From positions 1-64,000 of the forward strand of contig NZ_FORC01000003.1 in assembly GCF_900113905.1 (NCBI RefSeq): a stretch of DNA of 64,000 bases, given 5' to 3'. The translations under genes were made by a program, and so were the position numbers. This DNA comes from Phytopseudomonas argentinensis. GTDB taxonomy: Bacteria > Pseudomonadota > Gammaproteobacteria > Pseudomonadales > Pseudomonadaceae. Every line of letters begins with the position of its first letter. Positions within the stretch are counted from its first letter, which is position 1. Positions 1-7,779 of this stretch are shown here, one piece after another. The notes beneath the pieces are model-generated. The model was not told the DNA's origin and did not search any database. It saw only the letters and a list, made by a program, of their open reading frames with translations.

Positions 1-2
1 TG

Positions 3-845
3 GGCATCCTGATTCCGCCGTCGATCGTCATGGTGGTCTACGCCACCGCGACCGAAACCTCGGTAGGCAAGCTGTTCATGGCCGGCGTGGTGCCGGGGCT
101 GCTGCTGGGCGTGTTCCTGATGATCACCATCTACATCATCGCCCGGGTGAAGAACATGCCGTCGCTGCCGCGTGCCTCGATGGCCGAGATCCTCACCGCC
201 GGGCGCAAGGCCGGCTGGGGCCTGGCGCTGATCGTGATCATTCTCGGCGGTATCTACTCGGGCATGTTCACGCCGACCGAGGCCGCTGCGGTGGCCGCGG
301 TGTACGCGGCGTTCGTGGCGATCTTCATCTACAAGGACATGACCGTCCGCGAGTGCCCGAAGGTGTTCATCGAGGCCGGCAAGCTGAGCGTGGTGCTGAT
401 GTTCATCATCGCCAACGCCATGCTGTTCGCCCACGTGCTGACCACCGAGCAGATCCCGCAGTCGATCACCGCCTGGGTCGTCGACCAGGGCTTTTCGCCC
501 ATCGAGTTCCTGATCGTGGTGAACATCGTGCTGCTGGTCGCCGGCACCTTCATGGAGCCGTCGGCGATCATCCTGATCCTGGCGCCGATCCTGTTCCCCA
601 TCGCCATGCAACTGGGCATCGACCCGATCCACCTGGGCATCATCATGGTGGTGAACATGGAGATCGGCCTGATCACCCCGCCGACCGGGCTCAACCTGTT
701 CGTCACCTCGGCGGTCACCGGCATGCCGCTGACCCGCACGGTACGCGCCGTGTCGCCGTGGCTCTTGGTGATGCTGGCGTTCCTGATCCTGGTGACCTAC
801 GTGCCGTTCATTTCCCTGGGGCTGCCGAACTGGCTGGGTATGTAA
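3..845 (+). CDS. dctM: TRAP transporter large permease DctM (3' part only)
   Basis: The window opens inside this gene: frame 3 is open from base 3 and the 5' part is missing. The product is the large membrane subunit of a tripartite ATP-independent periplasmic (TRAP) transporter, which imports C4-dicarboxylates or related acids using the sodium gradient. The visible 280 residues hold about seven hydrophobic segments. They include an early LIPPSI stretch, a FTPTEAAAVAAVYA motif and a late GLITPPTGLNLFV segment, all typical of DctM. The following gene is fabY, as I recall for the P. aeruginosa dctPQM-fabY region. A hairpin terminator follows the stop. The family call is firm; the substrate is inferred. 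Confidence 0.88.
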   Translation, partial: GILIPPSIVMVVYATATETSVGKLFMAGVVPGLLLGVFLMITIYIIARVKNMPSLPRASMAEILTAGRKAGWGLALIVIILGGIYSGMFTPTEAAAVAAVYAAFVAIFIYKDMTVRECPKVFIEAGKLSVVLMFIIANAMLFAHVLTTEQIPQSITAWVVDQGFSPIEFLIVVNIVLLVAGTFMEPSAIILILAPILFPIAMQLGIDPIHLGIIMVVNMEIGLITPPTGLNLFVTSAVTGMPLTRTVRAVSPWLLVMLAFLILVTYVPFISLGLPNWLGM

Positions 846-875
846 GCGGCTTGTCTTGAAGTTCATCCCGTGACC

Positions 876-904
876 CAGAAACCCGGCCCAGTGCCGGGTT
901 TCTG
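876..904 (+). terminator. Intrinsic-terminator-like hairpin after dctM
   Basis: A perfect 12-bp stem (CAGAAACCCGGC / GCCGGGTTTCTG) with a 5-base loop lies 31 bases after the dctM stop. It is followed by a T-rich CATTTCTG tail rather than a pure T run. It probably ends the TRAP transcript. Confidence 0.65.
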
Positions 905-1136
905 CATTTCTGCCCACTGGCGCACTGCCGCCCCTCATCAGGGCCGTGCCGCGAACGTCGATAACGGGTAACCTTGTATCCAGTCGTGACTTGTGGGTCA
1001 TGGATCGCGTCAGCATAGGCACCTGAAAAGTCATCATGGCGCCTCCTTTCGACAGGAGAGCGCGCCGCGCCTCGATCCGCTGACCCGGTACGCACTCGAC
1101 CTGCGTGCCGATCTAAATAGTTTAAGGAGTGTCCGC

Positions 1137-3038
1137 GTGAAGTCTCGTTTGCCTGTGATCGTCGGTTTTGGTGGCTACAACGCCGCTGGCCGCAGCTCCT
1201 TCCACCACGGTTTCCGCCGTACGGTGATCGAATCGCTGGACGAGCAGGCACGTTGCGAAACGCTGGTCGGCCTGGCCGTGATGACCAAACTGGTGAGAGT
1301 GGTCGACGGCGCCTATCAGAGCCACGACGGTGAAGCGCTTTCGCCGGCACAAATCGCCAGCCGTTATGCCGAGCAGGTACTGGCCTCCACGCTGGTACGC
1401 CGCATCGAGAAACAGCACCTCGACCCCGACGCCGCCCACTGGCACAAGAGCATCGCTGTGGGTGGCGAGAACGGTAGCCTGACCTTCGTCAGCAGCCGCA
1501 AGCAACTGCCCGAGCCACTGCCGGCCAACTGGACGGTCGAGGAGCTGAACGGCAACGACGTGCGCGTCACCCTGCATGACAATTGTGAGTTCAAGGTCGA
1601 CAGCTACCGCGCGCTACCGGTGAAATCCGCCGGCCAACTGCCGACCGGTTTCGAACCCGGCGAGCTGTACAACTCGCGTTTTCACCCACGCGGCCTGCAG
1701 ATGGCCGTGGTTGGCGTGACCGATGCACTGCGCGCCACGGGCGTGCCATGGCAGACCATCGTCGACCATGTGGCGCCTGACGAGATCGCCGTGTTCGCCG
1801 GCAGCATCATGAGCCAGCTCGACGAGAACGGTTTCGGCGGCCTGATGCAGTCGCGCCTCAAGGGCCACCGCGTCAGCTCCAAGCAGTTGGCCCTGGGCCT
1901 GAACACCATGCCCGCCGACTTCATCAACGCCTACGTGCTGGGCAGCGTCGGCACCACCGGCAGCGTCACCGGCGCCTGTGCGACCTTCCTGTACAACCTG
2001 CAGAAAGGCATCGAGCAGATCAACGCTGGCAAGGCCCGCGTGGTGATCGTCGGCAACAGCGAAGCGCCGATCAACGCCGAGTGCATCGAGGGCTATGGCG
2101 CCATGGGCGCCCTGGCCACCGAAGACGGCCTGCGCCTGATCGAAGGAAAAGACGATGTCGATTTCCGCCGCGCCAGCCGCCCGTTCGGCGAAAACTGTGG
2201 CTTCACCCTGTCCGAAGCCTGCCAGTTCATCGTGCTGATGGACGACGAGCTGGCCCTGCAGCTGGGTGCCGACATCCACGGTGCCGCCACCGACGTGTTC
2301 ATCAATGCCGACGGCTTCAAGAAATCCATTTCCGCGCCCGGCCCGGGCAACTACCTCACCGTCGCCAAGGCCGTCGCCGCCGCTGCCCAGCTGGTGGGTA
2401 TCGACGCCGTGCGCCAGCGCAGCTTCGTGCATGCCCACGGCTCCAGCACCCCGGCCAACCGGGTTACCGAATCCGAACTGCTGGACCGCGTTGCCGCCGC
2501 CTTCGCCATCGACAGCTGGCCGGTAGCGGCGGTGAAAGCCTTCGTCGGCCACTCCCTGGCCACCGCCAGCGGCGACCAGGTGATCTCCGCCCTGGGCACC
2601 TTCAAGTACGGCATCATCCCTGGCATCAAGACCATCGATGAAGTTGCGCCGGACGTGCACCAGCAGCACCTGAGCATCAGCAACGCCGACCGCCACGACC
2701 AGCGCATGGACGTGTGCTTCATCAACTCCAAGGGTTTTGGCGGCAACAACGCCAGCGCCGTGGTGCTCGCTCCCCACGTGGTCGAGCGCATGCTGCGCAA
2801 GCGTCATGGCGAGGCCGCATTCGGCGCCTATCAGCAGCGCCGCGAACAGACCCGCGCCACCGCCCAGGCCTACGACGAGCAGGCGACCAAGGGGCAACTG
2901 GAGATCATCTACAACTTCGGCAACGACCTGATCGACGATACCGAGATCGCCATCGACGACGCGCAGATCAAGGTGCCGGGCTTCGCCCAGCCGCTCGTCT
3001 ATAAACAGGATGATCGCTACAGCGACATGCTGGACTGA
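1137..3038 (+). CDS. fabY: Beta-ketoacyl synthase FabY, fatty-acid initiation
   Basis: A long ketosynthase of 633 residues. FabY condenses acetyl-CoA with malonyl-ACP to start fatty-acid synthesis in pseudomonads that do not rely on FabH. I chose the GTG at 1137 because AAGGAG lies 7 bases upstream and the protein then begins VKSRLPVIVGFGG. The open frame continues upstream to 993 but without family-like sequence. The thiolase-fold nucleophile is the Cys in VTGACATFLYN (about residue 281). The two active-site His lie in HAHGSSTPANR and VGHSLATASGD. The length and the flanking cysQ-nudE-yrfG match the P. aeruginosa PA5174 region from memory. The stop codon is overlapped by the left end of a 242-bp inverted-repeat element. 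Confidence 0.93.
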   Translation: MKSRLPVIVGFGGYNAAGRSSFHHGFRRTVIESLDEQARCETLVGLAVMTKLVRVVDGAYQSHDGEALSPAQIASRYAEQVLASTLVRRIEKQHLDPDAAHWHKSIAVGGENGSLTFVSSRKQLPEPLPANWTVEELNGNDVRVTLHDNCEFKVDSYRALPVKSAGQLPTGFEPGELYNSRFHPRGLQMAVVGVTDALRATGVPWQTIVDHVAPDEIAVFAGSIMSQLDENGFGGLMQSRLKGHRVSSKQLALGLNTMPADFINAYVLGSVGTTGSVTGACATFLYNLQKGIEQINAGKARVVIVGNSEAPINAECIEGYGAMGALATEDGLRLIEGKDDVDFRRASRPFGENCGFTLSEACQFIVLMDDELALQLGADIHGAATDVFINADGFKKSISAPGPGNYLTVAKAVAAAAQLVGIDAVRQRSFVHAHGSSTPANRVTESELLDRVAAAFAIDSWPVAAVKAFVGHSLATASGDQVISALGTFKYGIIPGIKTIDEVAPDVHQQHLSISNADRHDQRMDVCFINSKGFGGNNASAVVLAPHVVERMLRKRHGEAAFGAYQQRREQTRATAQAYDEQATKGQLEIIYNFGNDLIDDTEIAIDDAQIKVPGFAQPLVYKQDDRYSDMLD

Positions 3039-3279
3039 AAGGCTTTTTAAAAACTACCTGCGTTGCTATCGCTGCGTTAAAAACAGGCTGGATTGCCAGC
3101 CCAGTCGGAAAGCCGCTTGCGGCTAACGCGCTTTAGCGCGGCCCGAAGGGCGAGCGAAGCGAGTCATGCTCATGTACAACAGTACAGTCGCTCGCGACCC
3201 CGGCCGCTTCCTCGCCTGTTTTTGTGGGGGCGCCTAGCCCTTGCGCTAGCTGCCTCGGCTACGTTTTTAAATAGCCTTT
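3038..3279. repeat. 242-bp imperfect palindromic intergenic element (MITE-like)
   Basis: The stretch between fabY and cysQ has imperfect terminal inverted repeats of about 20 bp. The left end reads AAAGGCTTTTTAAAAACTA and the right end, complemented, reads AAAGGCTATTTAAAAACGT. Further inward, AAAAACAGGC pairs with GCCTGTTTTT, and GCGAGCGAAGCGA faces the CGCTCGCGA block. No coding sequence is convincing inside. The left end overlaps the fabY stop codon; the right end lies 9 bases before the cysQ stop. I interpret it as a mobile non-autonomous repeat or a large bidirectional terminator. Confidence 0.6.
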
Positions 3280-3288
3280 AGCTGCTTA

Positions 3289-4107
3289 TCAACCCAGCGC
3301 CTTTGCCTCGTCCACGATCAGCCCACGCCACTCGGCATCCGCCGGCAACGCCAGGAAGAACGGGTTGAGCAGCGACTCGCGGGCTTCATAGCGCAGCGGC
3401 TCGCCCTGCAGCGTCAGCACTACACCACCCGCGCCCTCCAGCACGCCCTGCGCCGCCGCGGTGTCCCACTGCGACGTAGGCGCCAGACGCGGGTAGAAGT
3501 CGGCGCTGCCTTCGGCCAGCTGGCAGAACTTCAGCGAGCTGCCGACACTGACCCGCTCGATATCACCGAAACGGGCCACCAGCGCGGCCAGCAACTGCTC
3601 CTGCAGGGCGCTGCCATGGCGACGGCTGGCGACCACCGTCAGGCCAGTAGCTGGCGCTTCGCGCATGCTGATCGCCTGCTGCTTACCCGGCTCGATACGC
3701 CAAGCGCCGAACGCGCGGCCGCCGTGATAGATCACGCCCGTGGCCGGAATGCCGACCACGCCGAACACCACCTCGCCGTGCTCGATCAACGCCACGTTGA
3801 CGGTGAACTCTTCACTGTCGGCGATGAACTCCTTGGTGCCATCCAGCGGGTCGACCAGCCACCAGCGCGGCCAGCCGGCGCGCTCGCTCAGGGCGATATC
3901 GGCGTCTTCCTCTGACAGCACGGGAATGCTCGCATCCAGCGCCAGCAGACCCTCCGCCAGGATACGGTGCGCGGCCAGATCGGCAGCGGTAACCGGCGAG
4001 GCATCGGCTTTCTCGACCACCTCCACGCCCTGGCGCCAGAACGGCAGAATGGCCTCGCCGGCGCGCTGCACCAACTTCAGCACGCCAGGCAGCAACGGAT
4101 GATTCAT
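3289..4107 (-). CDS. cysQ: 3'(2'),5'-bisphosphate nucleotidase CysQ
   Basis: This inositol-monophosphatase-family enzyme of 272 residues hydrolyses 3'-phosphoadenosine 5'-phosphate (PAP), the by-product of sulfate assimilation, to AMP and phosphate. The metal-binding signatures are visible: a Glu-Glu-Asp cluster in LSEEDADIAL, then WWLVDPLDGTKEFI, and later a WDTAAAQGVLEGAGG motif near residue 220. The protein has the usual CysQ length. It is translationally coupled to the upstream nudE by a 4-base ATGA overlap, so the two form an operon on the minus strand. The fabY-cysQ-nudE-yrfG context supports the assignment. Confidence 0.93.
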   Translation of the reverse strand: MNHPLLPGVLKLVQRAGEAILPFWRQGVEVVEKADASPVTAADLAAHRILAEGLLALDASIPVLSEEDADIALSERAGWPRWWLVDPLDGTKEFIADSEEFTVNVALIEHGEVVFGVVGIPATGVIYHGGRAFGAWRIEPGKQQAISMREAPATGLTVVASRRHGSALQEQLLAALVARFGDIERVSVGSSLKFCQLAEGSADFYPRLAPTSQWDTAAAQGVLEGAGGVVLTLQGEPLRYEARESLLNPFFLALPADAEWRGLIVDEAKALG

Positions 4108-4670
4108 CGGCTCAGCTCCCCGCGCTGCTCCAGCAGGTCGCGCACCAGGTACAGGGCCGCCAGGGCGCGGCCCTCGCTGAACTGCGGATGCTGGATCAAT
4201 GCGGACAGTTCGCGCAGGCTGACCTTGTCGACCCGCAAAGGCTCCGGCTCATCGCCGGGCAGGGTTTGCGGGTACAGATCGCGGGCCAACACCACCTGAA
4301 TCTTCTGGCTCATATAGCCCGGCGACAGACTCAGCTCGGTGAGGTGCTCCAGCTTGCGCGCGCCGAAACCGGCCTCCTCCTGCAGCTCGCGGTTGGCCGC
4401 ATCGAGCACGTCTTCATCGGGCTCGATCAGCCCCTTGGGCAGGGATATCTCGTACTCGCCGGTGCCGCCGCAATATTCCTCGACGAGCAATACATGCTCA
4501 TCGTCGGCCATGGCCACGATCATCACCGCACCATGGCCGGTGCCGCGGCCGACCAGCCGCTCATAGGTGCGTTCGGCGCCGTTGCTGAAGCGCAATTGCA
4601 CTTCCTCGACGCGGAACAGGCGGCTACTGGCGACGATTTCTCGGGCGATGACGGTGGGCTTCTGACGCAT
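4104..4670 (-). CDS. nudE: ADP compounds hydrolase NudE (Nudix)
   Basis: A Nudix hydrolase of 188 residues, expected to cleave ADP-ribose, NADH and diadenosine polyphosphates in the cytoplasm. The Nudix box is complete: GLIEPDEDVLDAANRELQEE continues into AGF, giving the Gly-x5-Glu-x7-Arg-Glu-Leu-x-Glu-Glu-x-Gly pattern around residues 80-102. The gene starts the nudE-cysQ operon, with its stop overlapping the cysQ start. It is divergent from yrfG, with about 130 bases between the start codons. Assignment to NudE rather than another Nudix clade rests on the cysQ/yrfG neighbours and the length. Confidence 0.9.
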   Translation of the reverse strand: MRQKPTVIAREIVASSRLFRVEEVQLRFSNGAERTYERLVGRGTGHGAVMIVAMADDEHVLLVEEYCGGTGEYEISLPKGLIEPDEDVLDAANRELQEEAGFGARKLEHLTELSLSPGYMSQKIQVVLARDLYPQTLPGDEPEPLRVDKVSLRELSALIQHPQFSEGRALAALYLVRDLLEQRGELSR

Positions 4671-4803
4671 GGGTGAGTCCTGCTGCTGGGCTGACCGGAA
4701 CGGTTATCATACCGCGCCTGCCCCGATTGTCTGCGCCCCCGGCGTAGCATTTGACGACCTGCGGGCACCTTGCAGCCATTTACCGTTTAGAGAGTTAGCC
4801 ACC

Positions 4804-5463
4804 ATGAACCTGCCCTGGTCCGATATCGACACCGTTTTGCTGGACATGGACGGCACCCTGCTGGACCTGCACTTCGACAACCACTTCTGGCTCGAGCACC
4901 TGCCGCAGCGCTACGCCGAACAGCATGGCGTGAGCCGCGCCCTGGCCGATGCCGAGCTGCAGCCACTGTTCACCGAGCATGCCGGCCAGCTGAACTGGTA
5001 TTGCACGGATTTCTGGAGCCGCGAGCTGAAACTGTCGATCAAGGACCTCAAGCGCGAAGTCGCCGAGCTGATCGCCCTGCGCCCGGACGCCGACACCTTT
5101 CTCGCGGCCATCCGCCAGGCCGGCAAACAGGTGGTGATGATCACCAACGCCCACCGCGACTCGCTGTCGCTGAAGCTGGAGCGCATCGAACTGGCGCCCT
5201 ACTTCGACCGCATGATCAGTTCCCACGACTATGGCTTCCCCAAGGAAGACCAGCAGTTCTGGTCGGCCCTGCAGCAGGACCTGGCCTTCGACCCGGCGCG
5301 CAGCCTGTTTATCGACGACAACCTGCCGATCCTGCGCAGCGCCGGGCGCTTTGGCGTGAAACACCTGCTGGCGGTGTACGAGCCGGACAGCCGCAAGGGC
5401 GTGAAGGATACCGAGGAGTTCGCGGCGGTGCGGGATTACCGGGATTTGCTGAACGGGCTGTAG
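4804..5463 (+). CDS. yrfG: HAD-family GMP/IMP nucleotidase YrfG
   Basis: A haloacid-dehalogenase-like hydrolase of 219 residues, predicted to dephosphorylate purine 5'-nucleotides as E. coli YrfG does. HAD motif I is VLLDMDGTLLDL near residue 14 and motif II is VVMITNAHRDS. Motif III Lys is in FPKEDQQFW and motif IV is LFIDDNLPILRSA. I preferred the ATG at 4804 (MNLPWSDIDTVLLD) over the upstream in-frame start at 4669, because the extra 45 residues look non-coding. The ribosome site is weak (GAGAG about 8 bases upstream). It is divergently placed from nudE. Confidence 0.88.
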   Translation: MNLPWSDIDTVLLDMDGTLLDLHFDNHFWLEHLPQRYAEQHGVSRALADAELQPLFTEHAGQLNWYCTDFWSRELKLSIKDLKREVAELIALRPDADTFLAAIRQAGKQVVMITNAHRDSLSLKLERIELAPYFDRMISSHDYGFPKEDQQFWSALQQDLAFDPARSLFIDDNLPILRSAGRFGVKHLLAVYEPDSRKGVKDTEEFAAVRDYRDLLNGL

Positions 5464-5512
5464 ATAGAACAGTGGTTACTGAAAGGCAGAAGCGGGCGGT
5501 TAGCAGTGCTTT

Positions 5513-5586
5513 TGTAGGAGAGGCTTCAGCCTCGATTGTGCCTGACTAGGCTTAAAGAGCTCGCGGCTAAAGCCCCTCCCACGAGG
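5513..5586. repeat. REP/BIME-type inverted pair
   Basis: GTAGGAGAGGCTTCAGCCTCG at the left faces CGGCTAAAGCCCCTCCCAC at the right. This is the common Pseudomonas REP layout of two facing GGGAG-GGCTTCAGCC units. It lies within the 432-bp stretch 5464-5895 between yrfG and the urea operon. That stretch otherwise holds a second repeat (5626-5714) and a sigma-54 promoter, and no gene that I can see. Confidence 0.7.
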
Positions 5587-5625
5587 TCGCTGTATGTCCG
5601 ATTTCTCCTTACTCCTGCCCCAGAT

Positions 5626-5714
5626 GTAGGGTGGACAACGCTCTTTTTGTCCACCATCGTGATTGCAAGCCGGTGATGGGTGAAGCGTCAGCTACGCGCC
5701 CCGATCCACCCTAC
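5626..5714. repeat. GTAGGGTGGA...CCACCCTAC inverted repeat, copy 1
   Basis: Terminal inverted repeats GTAGGGTGGA and TCCACCCTAC bound an 89-bp element with an internal TTTTTGTCCACC and GCGTCAGCTACGC. The same element family recurs at 17162-17242 between urtD and urtE, so this is a dispersed repeat. Confidence 0.7.
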
Positions 5715-5854
5715 GAATGGCTGCTTCTTGCCTTACTCCTGCCCGAGCACCACACCGCACCAAAAGGCCTCGCCTGCGCCCCGCCGCGGTGCGAAAACAA
5801 GCCAAAACCTCACAATAGAAATATAAAACTCATATAAATCAATAAGTTAAAAAC

Positions 5855-5870
5855 TGGCACCGCTATTGCT
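5855..5870 (+). promoter_or_regulatory. Sigma-54 (RpoN) promoter of the urea amidolyase genes
   Basis: TGGCAC-N5-TTGCT matches the -24/-12 consensus (YTGGCACGRNNNTTGCW) at every conserved base except one G. GG and GC are 12 bases apart. The predicted transcript start is near 5881, about 15 bases before the first start codon. The surrounding sequence is AT-rich compared with the rest of the window. This implies control by a nitrogen-responsive activator such as NtrC (inference). Confidence 0.82.
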
Positions 5871-5895
5871 CTAGTGATTTCAACTTGGATACAAG

Positions 5896-7707
5896 ATGGA
5901 ATCTCAGCGCATGTCCCACGCCTCCCTCGCCTTCACCCTCGCCGACTGGCAACAGGCTTACCGTGACGCCGCCCAACCCGCCGAGTTGCTGCATGGTCTG
6001 CTTGCGTCGCTCGATACGGCCGACAACGCCTGGATCAGCCTCGCCAGCGCCGCGCAGCTCGACGCGCAGTTAGGCGACCTGCAGGCGCTGCTCGACCAGG
6101 CCGAAGGCCAGCAGAGCAAGCTGCCACTCTACGGCGTGCCCTTCGCCATCAAGGACAATATCGACGCTGCCGGCTGGGCCACTACGGCCGCCTGCCCGGA
6201 ATTCGCCTACGCGGCCGAAACCGACGCCACAGTGGTCGCTCGCCTGCGCGCTGCCGGGGCTATCCTGATCGGCAAGACCAACCTCGATCAGTTCGCCACC
6301 GGCCTGGTCGGCACCCGCTCGCCCCATGGCGCGGTGGTCAACAGCTTCAATGCCGATTACGTCAGCGGCGGCTCCAGCTCCGGTTCGGCCAGCGTGGTGG
6401 CCCGCGGCCTGGTGCCGTTCTCCCTGGGCACCGACACCGCCGGCTCGGGCCGCGTACCGGCAGGCTTCAACAATATCGTCGGGCTCAAGCCGACCAAGGG
6501 CTGGCTGCCCAACACCGGCCTGGTGCCGGCGTGCCGCACCGTCGACTGCATTTCGATCTTCGCCCTGACGGTGGGCGACGCCGAAACCGTGGCCGGCATC
6601 GCCGGTGGCTACGACGCCGCCGATGCCTACTCAAGGCAAAACCCCAACAGCGCGCCGGTCGGCATGAAAGCCGCACCGAGCTTCGCCGTGCCGGACAGCC
6701 TGGAGTTCTTTGGCGACACCCTGACCCAGGCCGTGTTCGAGCAGGCGCTGGAGCAGCTGAAAAGCCTTGGCGTGACGCTCAAGACCATCGACTTCAGCCC
6801 GTTCCGTCAACTGGCCGAACAGCTCTATTACGGCCCCTGGGTCGCCGAGCGCACGGTTGCGGTAGAAGGTGTCGACCCGGCACATATCGACCCGGTGGTA
6901 CGCGGCATCGTCGAGAACGGCCACCGGTACAGCGCCTGCGACGCCTACAAGGCCGAGTACCTGCGCGCCGAACTGAGTCGCACCATCAACGACGCGCTGA
7001 CCGGCTTCGATGCGCTGGTGGTGCCGACTTCGCCGACCATTCGCAGCCTCGCCGAAATGCAGCAGGAGCCGGTGCTGTTCAACAGCCAGTTCGGCACCTA
7101 CACCAACTTCACCAACCTCGCCGACCTTTCCGCCCTGGCACTGCCGGCCGGCCTGCGCGGCGACGGCCTGCCCGCCGGCATCACCCTGCTCGCCCCGGCC
7201 TGGCACGACCGCGCCCTGGCGGCCTTCGGCAATCGCTGGCAGGCCAGCCTGGAGCTGCCACTGGGCGCCACCGGCCGTGCCCTGCCGCCGCAAACCGCTG
7301 CCACGGCAATACCGGCTGGCAGCGTACGGGTCGCGGTGGTGGGCGCGCACCTGACCGGCATGCCGCTGAACTTCCAGCTGACCACCCGCGACGCGGTGCT
7401 GGTCGAGCAGACCCTGACCTCGCCGCACTACCGCCTCTATGCCCTGGCCGGCACCGTACCGCCGAAACCGGGCCTGGCGCGCAGCAGCGACGGTACCTCG
7501 ATCATCGTCGAGCTGTGGGACATCCCCCTGGCGCGCTTTGGCGAGTTCGTCGCCGAGATCCCCGCACCGCTGGGCATCGGCAACCTGACCCTGGCCGACG
7601 GGCGCAGCGTGAAGGGCTTTATCTGCGAGCCCTGGGCCCTGAGTGACGCCCGCGACATCACCAGCTTCGGCGGTTGGCGCGCCTTTATCGCCAGCACCAA
7701 GAAGTGA
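5896..7707 (+). CDS. atzF: Allophanate hydrolase
   Basis: An amidase-signature enzyme of 603 residues that hydrolyses allophanate, the product of urea carboxylase, to ammonia and CO2. The Ser-cisSer-Lys triad is visible: Lys86 in FAIKDNID, Ser160 in SGGSSSGSA and Ser184 in DTAGSGRVPAG. A C-terminal domain (about 460-603, beginning near SVRVAVVGAHL) is the extra domain that separates true allophanate hydrolases from other amidases. Start: ATG 5896 with GGA 6 bases upstream; ATG 5911 (MSHASLAFTL) is an alternative. It lies 72 bases ahead of the carboxylase gene, in the order substrate-releasing enzyme then carboxylase. Fungi fuse these two activities; here they are separate. Confidence 0.93.
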   Translation: MESQRMSHASLAFTLADWQQAYRDAAQPAELLHGLLASLDTADNAWISLASAAQLDAQLGDLQALLDQAEGQQSKLPLYGVPFAIKDNIDAAGWATTAACPEFAYAAETDATVVARLRAAGAILIGKTNLDQFATGLVGTRSPHGAVVNSFNADYVSGGSSSGSASVVARGLVPFSLGTDTAGSGRVPAGFNNIVGLKPTKGWLPNTGLVPACRTVDCISIFALTVGDAETVAGIAGGYDAADAYSRQNPNSAPVGMKAAPSFAVPDSLEFFGDTLTQAVFEQALEQLKSLGVTLKTIDFSPFRQLAEQLYYGPWVAERTVAVEGVDPAHIDPVVRGIVENGHRYSACDAYKAEYLRAELSRTINDALTGFDALVVPTSPTIRSLAEMQQEPVLFNSQFGTYTNFTNLADLSALALPAGLRGDGLPAGITLLAPAWHDRALAAFGNRWQASLELPLGATGRALPPQTAATAIPAGSVRVAVVGAHLTGMPLNFQLTTRDAVLVEQTLTSPHYRLYALAGTVPPKPGLARSSDGTSIIVELWDIPLARFGEFVAEIPAPLGIGNLTLADGRSVKGFICEPWALSDARDITSFGGWRAFIASTKK

Positions 7708-7710
7708 GCA

Positions 7711-7738
7711 GCGCCCTCTCCAGCAAAGGAGAGGGCGC
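7711..7738 (+). other. Perfect intercistronic hairpin between atzF and urea carboxylase
   Basis: An 11-bp perfect stem (GCGCCCTCTCC / GGAGAGGGCGC) with an AGCAAA loop begins three bases after the atzF stop. No T run follows, so it is more likely an RNA-stability or processing element than a full terminator. Confidence 0.6.
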
Positions 7739-7779
7739 GACCAAAGACCTGCCGCCGAATTTGCCTGGAGAAGCAACCC

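Noticed and set aside
993..1136. Upstream extension of fabY to an ATG at 993
   Set aside because: The added residues are not family-like, and the GTG at 1137 has a well-placed AAGGAG.
5715..5854. NtrC binding site upstream of the sigma-54 promoter (for example TGCGCC...GGTGCG at 5775-5793)
   Set aside because: The half-site match is imperfect and the spacing is two bases longer than the usual NtrC site. I could not support it.
5715..5895. Guanidine (ykkC-type) riboswitch ahead of the carboxylase genes
   Set aside because: The predicted transcript leader is only about 15 bases, too short for a riboswitch, and I saw no matching conserved blocks.
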